Source: an uncultured Spirochaetaceae bacterium (GTDB taxonomy: Bacteria; Spirochaetota; Spirochaetia; Treponematales; Treponemataceae). Taken from it: 64,000 nucleotides of DNA. A program made the position numbers and the translations under genes. Shown here piece by piece: positions 36,869 through 42,854 of the stretch. Within the stretch, counting starts at the first letter, position 1. The number at the start of each line of letters is the position of its first letter. The notes under the pieces were generated by a model. It had not been told where the DNA came from. It was given only the letters and a program-made list of their open reading frames with translations, and searched no databases. The DNA is taken from assembly GCA_902802305.1 (NCBI GenBank), contig CADCLG010000009.1:1-64000 (forward strand). The letters run 5' to 3'.

Positions 36869-36896
36869 GATTACCGGGTCAAGCCCGATAATGACA
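36869..36896. repeat. Short REP-like hairpin
   Basis: TTACCGGGTCAAGCCCGATAA with TGACAG after it forms a small stem (TTA and CGGG pairs with one mismatch) between the superoxide reductase and rubrerythrin genes. Similar CGGGTCAAGCCCG palindromes are scattered in many bacterial genomes. Only one copy is seen here. Confidence 0.4.
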
Positions 36897-36898
36897 GT

Positions 36899-37276
36899 TT
36901 ATTTTGAAACCCAAAGACTGTGAAGATTGCAATATGCAAAAGCTTCGATTACTTCATCGCCATCAACAAGAGCGAATGTTGCAACTGGAACATCTCCCGG
37001 TTTGAGGATTTTGCGTTGATTTCCCTGCTTTGTTCTAAGGGCAATCCATTCAATATAGTGTTCAGGTGCCATAGGATGTTCTACAGAACCAACCTTTACT
37101 TCTATTATATTGCCATTTTTTGTGATTACAGGCACATGCTTTTCTACAGCAGCGTCCGTAGTTCCTGGAATGAGTTCTTCCATTGCCTCTCCACAGCAGA
37201 TTGTCGGAACCTTTGTGTCGTTTACAATCGCGATGATTTTTCCACAGTGTTTACATCTGTAAAATTTCAGTTCCAT
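36899..37276 (-). CDS. dfx: Desulfoferrodoxin (2Fe superoxide reductase)
   Basis: Reduces superoxide to hydrogen peroxide without making oxygen. The N-terminal desulforedoxin centre uses Cys8, Cys11, Cys27 and Cys28. The active-site iron ligands fit His47, His67, His73, Cys116 and His119 (KHVP, EHPM, EHYI, CNLH). The 125 residues are the usual length for two-iron forms. The product, peroxide, would be removed by the two rubrerythrins downstream. An AGGAG site precedes the ATG, and an inverted repeat covers the likely promoter. Confidence 0.95.
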   Translation of the reverse strand: MELKFYRCKHCGKIIAIVNDTKVPTICCGEAMEELIPGTTDAAVEKHVPVITKNGNIIEVKVGSVEHPMAPEHYIEWIALRTKQGNQRKILKPGDVPVATFALVDGDEVIEAFAYCNLHSLWVSK

Positions 37277-37308
37277 AAAATACTCCTTTTTGGTATGTGA
37301 TGAATCAA

Positions 37309-37338
37309 TTATACACTATAACGAGTGAAAGTGTGTAA
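37309..37338 (-). promoter_or_regulatory. Inverted repeat at the superoxide reductase promoter
   Basis: TTATACACT-N12-AGTGTGTAA (eight of nine positions symmetric) surrounds a TATAAT (minus strand) upstream of dfx. It is a good candidate operator for an oxygen- or peroxide-responsive regulator; it does not match a standard PerR box. Confidence 0.5.
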
Positions 37339-37511
37339 AAAAAGGAGGAAAAAATTGTAAAAGTTGTGATTTTTTTTACGTGGGATATTCGCGATGTTCT
37401 TAAAAAATAAAAAGCCAGATATAGGTGTTTATAAGATAGATCTTACAGCACTTAATGGTTATGTATTATAAGGTTGTAAAATAATTTTATGGAATTAAAA
37501 TAAAAATATGT

Positions 37512-37517
37512 TATAAT
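37512..37517 (+). promoter_or_regulatory. -10 box of the chemoreceptor gene
   Basis: TGtTATAAT (extended -10) lies 31 bases before the chemoreceptor ATG, with GAGGA as the ribosome site. No good -35 box is visible. The rest of the 270-bp gap before it is A+T-rich with no gene. Confidence 0.45.
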
Positions 37518-37547
37518 TAAGTATAGCTTTTTAAAAAGAGGAAAACT

Positions 37548-39653
37548 ATGAGCAAGACTGGTAAACTTAGATTCACTTTGGCAGTAAAACTGCTTGTAAT
37601 GTTTCTGATTGTTGTAATTATTTCAAGTGTAACAATTGGAATGGTTTCTTATAGAGCTGCATCTAAAGGAATGACTCAAAATGTATATACACAGATTGAT
37701 ACGGTTTCAAATGATATTGTAAATCAGATTTCTGCTATAAATGAAAGATACTTTCAATCTCTTCATGTTCTTGCAGAATTAACTACAATTAAAGATGAAA
37801 ATATTTCATTTGATGAAAAACAAAAGGAGCTGGAAAGTGTTAAAACTGCAATGGGAGAAAATTGTGAAAATGTTGCCTTTTATGATGCAAACGGCGATGC
37901 TCTTGTTGCAAACGGTAATGTAATGAATTTCGCTAATCGTGCATATTTTAAAGAGGCTTATGCCGGTAAAGATTTCGCATCTGATCCTGTTTTGAGTCCT
38001 GTAACCGATACAATTCTTCAGCATTACAGTGTTCCTGTTTATAATAACAATCACCAGATTATTGGTGCACTTGTAATGGTTATAAGTGGAAATACTATTT
38101 TAAGCACTATAGAAAAAATTGACATGGGTGGTGGAATGCATCCTTCTGTTATCAACTGGGCTACTTCAACAACTGTTGCAAATGTAAATGAAAATACAGA
38201 AACCAGTGAAGAAGATGGTGGTGCTGTTCTTGATGAAACTTCTGGTCTTGGTCTTGTCCTTACAAATATTTTCCAGGGTAAGGAAGGAATTGATGATTTT
38301 GTAGACCCTAATATCCATGCACATCTTATTGCGGCCTACAAGAAGGTTCCTAATACAACCTGGACTGTTTTTGCTGTTGCACCTTATGATCTTTATTTTA
38401 GTGCCCTTAAAGGAACTCAGACAACCATCCTTCTTATCATCGTAATTACATTAGTTATTACTACAGTTGTTATTTTATTCTTGATTCGTCTGCTTATTAG
38501 ACCACTCAAAACTGTAAAATCTTCTGTAGAAACAATTGCAAGTGGAAATGCCGATCTTACTCAGAGAATTCCTGAAGCAACCAATGATGAAATTGGCGAT
38601 GTTGTAAACGGTTTCAATGTCTTTGTCGAAAAGCTTCATGAAATTGTAACAAATTTACAGCATTCAAAGGATAATCTTATTTCTGTTGATACGGATTTGC
38701 AGGCAAGTACGCAGAATGCAACGGCTTCGATTACAGAAATTATTTCAAATATTGAAAGTGTCAATGGCCAGATTCTTAATCAGGCTGGTTCTGTACAGGA
38801 AACTGCTGGTGCTGTAAATGAAATAAGCGCAAATATCGACTCTCTTGAAAGGATGATTGAATCTCAGTCTGCAAGTGTAACACAGGCTTCTGCTTCGGTA
38901 GAACAGATGATTGGAAATATTAATTCTGTAAATACTTCTGTTAATAAGATGATTGAATCTTTTGGTCAGCTGGAACAGAACTCCACAGAGGGTATTTCAA
39001 AACAGAGCAATGTAAACGAAAAAATCGGTCGTATTCAGGAGCAGTCAAAAATGCTTCAGGATGCAAATATTGCAATTGCTAGTATTGCTTCCCAGACAAA
39101 CCTTCTTGCTATGAACGCTGCAATCGAAGCGGCTCATGCAGGTGAAGCCGGAAAAGGATTTGCAGTTGTTGCCGATGAAATCCGTAAGCTTTCAGAAACT
39201 TCTACTGCTCAGTCAAAAACAATTGGAACTGAGCTTCAGGATATTCAGAAGACAATTCAGGAAGTTGTTGCAGTTTCTCACGAAACAAATACAGCATTCT
39301 CTGCAATTTCAGAAAGTATTGCCGAAACAAGCCAGATTATTGAACAGATTAAGAGTGCAATGGAAGAGCAGCAGATTGGTTCTAAGCAGATTATCGATGC
39401 CCTCCAGTCTATGAACAATTCTACAGCTGAAGTTAAAACTGCTTCTGCCGAAATGTCAGAAGGAAACCGACAAATTCTTGCAGAAATCCAGAAGCTGCAG
39501 ATGGCAACGGATACAATTAAAGACAGTATTCAGGAAATGCAGGCTGGTGCAGAGCACATTAATCAGACAGGTGCTGAACTTTATAATATTTCCGGAAAAA
39601 TGGCAGACAACATCAAGCAGATTGGTTCTGAAATTGATTTGTTTAAGGTATAA
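37548..39653 (+). CDS. Methyl-accepting chemotaxis protein
   Basis: A 701-residue transmembrane chemoreceptor. TM1 is at about 12-33 and TM2 at about 292-315, bracketing a periplasmic Cache-type sensor domain ([11 protein letters not shown] ... [13 protein letters not shown] ... [12 protein letters not shown]). A HAMP domain ([25 protein letters not shown]) and a methyl-accepting signalling domain follow, with the conserved hairpin tip [20 protein letters not shown] and [18 protein letters not shown]. It should relay ligand binding to CheA/CheW. There is no C-terminal pentapeptide tether. The ligand is not known. It has its own promoter and is not in an operon. Confidence 0.95.
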   Translation: MSKTGKLRFTLAVKLLVMFLIVVIISSVTIGMVSYRAASKGMTQNVYTQIDTVSNDIVNQISAINERYFQSLHVLAELTTIKDENISFDEKQKELESVKTAMGENCENVAFYDANGDALVANGNVMNFANRAYFKEAYAGKDFASDPVLSPVTDTILQHYSVPVYNNNHQIIGALVMVISGNTILSTIEKIDMGGGMHPSVINWATSTTVANVNENTETSEEDGGAVLDETSGLGLVLTNIFQGKEGIDDFVDPNIHAHLIAAYKKVPNTTWTVFAVAPYDLYFSALKGTQTTILLIIVITLVITTVVILFLIRLLIRPLKTVKSSVETIASGNADLTQRIPEATNDEIGDVVNGFNVFVEKLHEIVTNLQHSKDNLISVDTDLQASTQNATASITEIISNIESVNGQILNQAGSVQETAGAVNEISANIDSLERMIESQSASVTQASASVEQMIGNINSVNTSVNKMIESFGQLEQNSTEGISKQSNVNEKIGRIQEQSKMLQDANIAIASIASQTNLLAMNAAIEAAHAGEAGKGFAVVADEIRKLSETSTAQSKTIGTELQDIQKTIQEVVAVSHETNTAFSAISESIAETSQIIEQIKSAMEEQQIGSKQIIDALQSMNNSTAEVKTASAEMSEGNRQILAEIQKLQMATDTIKDSIQEMQAGAEHINQTGAELYNISGKMADNIKQIGSEIDLFKV

Positions 39654-39685
39654 TTTTTTGAAAGAAGACTGCAAGAAATAAAAAC

Positions 39686-39714
39686 TTGACGGTCTTATAG
39701 GTGTATGCTATATT
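39686..39714 (+). promoter_or_regulatory. Promoter of the candidate antitoxin RNA
   Basis: TTGACG (39686-39691) and TATATT (39709-39714) are spaced by exactly 17 bp. No open frame with a ribosome site follows; instead a short stretch leads to a strong terminator 50 bases on, so the product looks like a small RNA. Confidence 0.65.
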
Positions 39715-39720
39715 AAAAGA

Positions 39721-39805
39721 AAGGAAATGCCCGATTCATTTGGGTCATCTCCACGTTGTGTAAAAGCCGCCGAAGTATGTGTGAAAAGGACTACGGCGGC
39801 TTTAT
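39721..39805 (+). ncRNA. Candidate small antitoxin RNA
   Basis: A predicted transcript of about 85 nt from the promoter at 39686-39714 to the hairpin at 39763-39803. Its 5' part begins GGAAATGCCCGATTCA and contains ATCTCC, which could pair with the GGGAGG ribosome site of the convergent toxin message. Its 3' hairpin overlaps the end of the toxin transcript. The 5' part resembles the 5' end of the toxin message (GGAAATGCCTGATTCA). The layout resembles fst/par and txpA/ratA type I systems. Confidence 0.55.
39763..39803. terminator. Bidirectional intrinsic terminator
   Basis: AAAGCCGCCG and CGGCGGCTTT form a ten-pair stem with a 21-base loop. T-rich ends on both strands let it stop the + strand small RNA and the minus-strand toxin message, which converge here. 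Confidence 0.8.
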
Positions 39806-39813
39806 TTATCTAC

Positions 39814-39909
39814 TCATCTTTTATTTCTAAAGTATGAGAGAACTGCTATAACAGTGCAGATTATTGTCGCAATACATGTGATTACTGCAACAACAAGTTC
39901 AAATGTCAT
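39814..39909 (-). CDS. Candidate 31-residue hydrophobic toxin peptide
   Basis: A small minus-strand gene with a clear GGGAGG ribosome site (39917-39922) seven bases before its ATG and its own promoter. The 31-residue product has a start MTFE, a single hydrophobic segment of about 20 residues (LVVAVITCIATIICTVIAVL) and a basic end (SYFRNKR). Size, one membrane span and charged tail match type I toxins such as Fst, TxpA and Ldr. Its leader can hide the ribosome site, and a convergent small RNA overlaps its 3' end. Toxicity has not been shown; a harmless small membrane peptide is the alternative. Confidence 0.6.
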   Translation of the reverse strand: MTFELVVAVITCIATIICTVIAVLSYFRNKR

Positions 39910-40001
39910 AAGCAAACCTCCCTTATCAATTATTTCAAAGTCCGCCTGAGCAAGACTCTGATTGAGTTCGGGAGACACCGCCTGAATCAGGCATTTCCAA
40001 T
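39910..40001 (-). promoter_or_regulatory. Structured leader of the toxin message
   Basis: The leader of about 90 nt begins with GGAAATGCC and a tight hairpin GCCTG-ATT-CAGGC (39980-39992). Just after it, TCTCCC (39970-39975 on the minus strand) can pair with the GGGAGG ribosome site, which would keep the message untranslated until it is processed or unfolded. Confidence 0.5.
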
Positions 40002-40007
40002 GATTTT

Positions 40008-40036
40008 AGTATACGGTATAAAACGTATAGTGTAAA
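40008..40036 (-). promoter_or_regulatory. Toxin promoter
   Basis: On the minus strand TTTACA (40031-40036) and TATACT (40008-40013) are spaced by 17 bp, giving a start near 40001. It lies between the toxin and the XRE regulator gene. Confidence 0.65.
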
Positions 40037-40056
40037 GCAATTTATAGTAAATTAGT

Positions 40057-40407
40057 TTATAGATTAGAAAAATTACTGATAAAGTCTACAAGAAGCTTTT
40101 CTTTTTCGGGAGAAAGTTCTTCGCATTTTTTTATGATTTCTGAATGTTTTCGATATAGCCTGAGTTGATTCTGTTCTTCTTCGTGATTTTTTGAAGAGTT
40201 AGGATTATTTGTTCCGTTTACAAGATATTCAACAGACACACCCAGAACTGCGGCGATTTTTACTGCGGTGTCGGCGGAGGGGATGCTGCCAAGTTTTATT
40301 CCTTTACCAATGTTTGTAAGACTAAAACCACATTTTCTTGCTAAATAAGTTTTGTTTTTTCCTAAATAATCAAGTTCTTCTTCTACTCTTTTCCAAAAAT
40401 CACTCAT
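40057..40407 (-). CDS. XRE-family transcriptional regulator
   Basis: A 116-residue repressor-like protein. Residues about 8-65 form a Cro/C1-type HTH (KTYLARKCGFSLTNIGKGIKLGSIPSADTAVKIAAVLGVSVEYLVNG). The rest is a charged helical tail. It is divergent from the methyltransferase gene across a 130-bp gap, which suggests a controller of the restriction-like pair, and it lies just upstream (same strand) of the toxin promoter. Its target sites are not obvious. Confidence 0.85.
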   Translation of the reverse strand: MSDFWKRVEEELDYLGKNKTYLARKCGFSLTNIGKGIKLGSIPSADTAVKIAAVLGVSVEYLVNGTNNPNSSKNHEEEQNQLRLYRKHSEIIKKCEELSPEKEKLLVDFISNFSNL

Positions 40408-40536
40408 ATCAACAGTGAATAAGAAATTGTTTACTTTTTCTTTAAAAACTAAACCAAAAACAAGTATTTGTGTTATAATAAACTATTGCCCAGTTAATAA
40501 AAATTAGTGGAAAATTATCAACTTGGAAGTTATAAA

Positions 40537-41511
40537 ATGTCAAAAAACACAAGTCTAGGAAATGCCAGAAACAATAAGGAAGATGAGTTTTATACTCAGC
40601 TTTCTGATATTGAAAAAGAGTTATCTCATTATAAAAATCATTTCAAAGATAAAACTGTTTTATGCAATTGTGATGACCCTCGTATATCAAACTTTTTTAA
40701 TTACTTTGCCTTGAAGTTTGATGAATTGGGACTTAAAAGACTTATTACTACCTGTTATAAAAATCAGGAAGTTGATTTATTTTCTCAAAATGATTGTGAG
40801 AAGGCAGTCTGGCTTGATTACTATGGAAACCCGAATGATCCGACAAATACAGATTTTTCGACTGTAGAAATAAAAGAATTGAAGGGAGATGGGGATTTTA
40901 GAAGTGACGAATGCATTGAACTTTTAAAACAAGCAGATATTGTGGTTACAAATCCGCCCTTTAGTTTATTCAGAGAATATGTTGATGTTTTAATGAAATA
41001 TGAAAAGAAGTTTTTGATTATAGGAAGTCAGAACAATATTACTTACAAAGAAATTTTTAAACTCTTTAAGGAAAACAAAATCTGGCTGGGATATAAAGCG
41101 GGTGATATGGCTTTCAAAGTTCCTGATTATTATGCTCCAAGAGAGACTCGTTACTGGCAGGATGAAACAGGTCAGAAGTGGAGAAGTATGGGAAATATTT
41201 GCTGGTATACAAATCTTGATATTGCAAAGAGACATGAAGATTTAATTTTATACAAACATTATTCGGAAGAGGAATATCCTAAATATGATAATTATGATGC
41301 GATTAATGTTGGGAAATATTCTGAAATTCCCATGGATTATGATGGTATTATGGGAGTGCCAATCACTTTCCTTGATAAATATAATCCTTCGCAATTTGAA
41401 ATAATTGGATTAGACAGATATACAGTTCCAAAAGATAAGCTTGTTGGAGGAAGACTTACAATTGATGGAAAAATAAAATTTGCACGCATTTTAATAAAGC
41501 GTAAAAAATAG
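40537..41511 (+). CDS. Adenine-specific DNA methyltransferase, EcoRI family
   Basis: Transfers a methyl group from SAM to adenine in DNA. The 324 residues resemble M.EcoRI: an opening SKNTSLGNARNNKEDEFYTQL, then the catalytic NPPF motif (IVVTNPPFSLFREYV, 139-142) and GNICWYTNLD near the target recognition region. The ATG at 40537 follows TTGGAAG; a GTG at 40507 would give ten extra residues but has no ribosome site. No EcoRI-type endonuclease is next to it. Instead a DUF262-HNH nuclease follows after a GC-rich repeat, suggesting an unconventional restriction pair. Confidence 0.9.
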   Translation: MSKNTSLGNARNNKEDEFYTQLSDIEKELSHYKNHFKDKTVLCNCDDPRISNFFNYFALKFDELGLKRLITTCYKNQEVDLFSQNDCEKAVWLDYYGNPNDPTNTDFSTVEIKELKGDGDFRSDECIELLKQADIVVTNPPFSLFREYVDVLMKYEKKFLIIGSQNNITYKEIFKLFKENKIWLGYKAGDMAFKVPDYYAPRETRYWQDETGQKWRSMGNICWYTNLDIAKRHEDLILYKHYSEEEYPKYDNYDAINVGKYSEIPMDYDGIMGVPITFLDKYNPSQFEIIGLDRYTVPKDKLVGGRLTIDGKIKFARILIKRKK

Positions 41512-41534
41512 GCCCGCCTGCGAGCTTACAGGGC

Positions 41535-41670
41535 TAGGGCGTGGAGCCACGCCGAAGGCGGCCACCGCAACGAAATGAACTAACGTTAGTTAGTGAATGG
41601 AGTGAGGAGGCTGGAGCGATAGCGTAATGGCGGAAGGCCCGACCCGAACCCGCCTGCCGGCAGGCAGGCG
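41535..41670 (+). repeat. GC-rich dispersed palindromic repeat, copy 2
   Basis: A GC-rich island in A+T-rich DNA. It carries GCCGAAGGCGGCCAC (41551-41565) and the palindrome AACTAACGTTAGTT (41578-41591), both shared with 101-165 in inverse orientation, then a second palindrome CCTGCCGGCAGG (about 41653-41664). It fills the gap between the methyltransferase and nuclease genes and provides a false upstream start for the nuclease. Confidence 0.75.
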
Positions 41671-41704
41671 GAGTGAGGGGAGCCCCCAAGGAGAAAAAAA
41701 GATT

Positions 41705-42796
41705 ATGAAAATTACTTTGCACACAATTAAAGTCCGCGAACTTGTAAATGGATATCAGGATAATGATGAGGCTGGGGTGGTTGGTTTTGATGGTAAGCTG
41801 GATATCAGGCCGCCTTATCAGAGGGAGTTTTGTTATAACGATAATCAGCAGCAGGCGGTAATGGATACCGTGACGAATGGCTTTCCTCTGAACACGATGT
41901 ACTGGGTAGTTCGCGAGGATGGACGCTATGAAGTTCTGGATGGGCAGCAGAGAACTATTTCGATTTGCCGCTATGTGAACGGAACTTTTTCTCACAATAT
42001 GCGCTACTTTACAAATCTTCAGCCGGACGAAAAAGAGCAGATTTTGAATTATGATCTGCAGGTTTATTTTTGTGAAGGAACGGATAGTGAAAAACTGAGC
42101 TGGTTTAAAACTATAAATATTGCAGGGGAAAAGCTTACTGAACAGGAAATCAGAAATGCGGTTTATGCGGGATCCTGGACGGCTGAGGCTAAAAAGATTT
42201 TTTCTAAATCGAATTGTGTGGCAAAACTTTTGGGAGATAAATATGTAAACGGAAATCCTATTCGGCAGGAGCTTCTTGAAACTGTATTAGGCTGGTACGT
42301 TGGAAAAGATGATAAGCTGATTTGTACTTACATGGGAAAGCATCAGAATGATTCTAATGCGAATGAGCTCTGGGTTTATTTTCAATTTGTGATTGCCTGG
42401 ATAAAAGCCTTATTTCCAACTTATAGAAAAGAAATGAAGGGAATTGACTGGGGTATGCTTTATAATCAGTATCACGAAAATGATTATGATCCGGCAGCTC
42501 TTGAAAAGGAAATTGTTTCTTTAATTGATAATGAGGAAGTTACAAATCATAAGGGTATTTATTATTATCTCTTTGACAGGAAAGATAGTCATTTAAGTTT
42601 GCGGGAATTTGATGACAAGATGAAACGTAAAAAATACGAAGAGCAGAAAGGGATTTGTCCTCTTTGTGGTCAGCATTATGAGTTTACCGAAATGCAGGGA
42701 GACCATATTGTTCCCTGGAGTCGTGGCGGAAAAACTGTTTATGAAAATTTACAGATGCTTTGCCGTCTTTGTAATAATACTAAAAGTAATAAATAA
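41705..42796 (+). CDS. DUF262-HNH endonuclease (GmrSD-like)
   Basis: A 363-residue protein with an N-terminal DUF262 (ParB-like) domain containing PPYQREF and DGQQRTIS (79-86), and a C-terminal HNH nuclease with two CxxC pairs (CPLCGQHYEF ... GDHIVPWSRGGKTVYENLQMLC). DUF262-HNH proteins such as GmrSD cut foreign, often modified, DNA. The ATG at 41705 has AAGGAG at the right distance; an earlier ATG at 41627 would translate the repeat and is rejected. Next to a methyltransferase, it may supply the cutting activity of a restriction-like system; its specificity is unknown. Confidence 0.88.
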   Translation: MKITLHTIKVRELVNGYQDNDEAGVVGFDGKLDIRPPYQREFCYNDNQQQAVMDTVTNGFPLNTMYWVVREDGRYEVLDGQQRTISICRYVNGTFSHNMRYFTNLQPDEKEQILNYDLQVYFCEGTDSEKLSWFKTINIAGEKLTEQEIRNAVYAGSWTAEAKKIFSKSNCVAKLLGDKYVNGNPIRQELLETVLGWYVGKDDKLICTYMGKHQNDSNANELWVYFQFVIAWIKALFPTYRKEMKGIDWGMLYNQYHENDYDPAALEKEIVSLIDNEEVTNHKGIYYYLFDRKDSHLSLREFDDKMKRKKYEEQKGICPLCGQHYEFTEMQGDHIVPWSRGGKTVYENLQMLCRLCNNTKSNK

Positions 42797-42841
42797 AAGC
42801 CTTAATTAAAGTTTTTGACTAGAATGTGATGGCTTTTATTT
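42791..42841. terminator. Terminator after the HNH gene
   Basis: AAATAAAAGCC and GGCTTTTATTT form an eleven-pair stem overlapping the nuclease stop codon. It ends T-rich on both strands and also serves the convergent GH5-like gene. Confidence 0.75.
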
Positions 42842-42854
42842 ATTTGCTCTTTTT

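Noticed and set aside
41627..41704. Upstream ATG giving the HNH protein 26 extra residues
   Set aside because: The extension translates the GC-rich repeat; the ATG at 41705 has AAGGAG at normal distance.
41534..41995. 153-codon minus-strand frame through the GC-rich repeat
   Set aside because: It runs antisense to the HNH gene and through palindromic repeat DNA; no ribosome site or family match.
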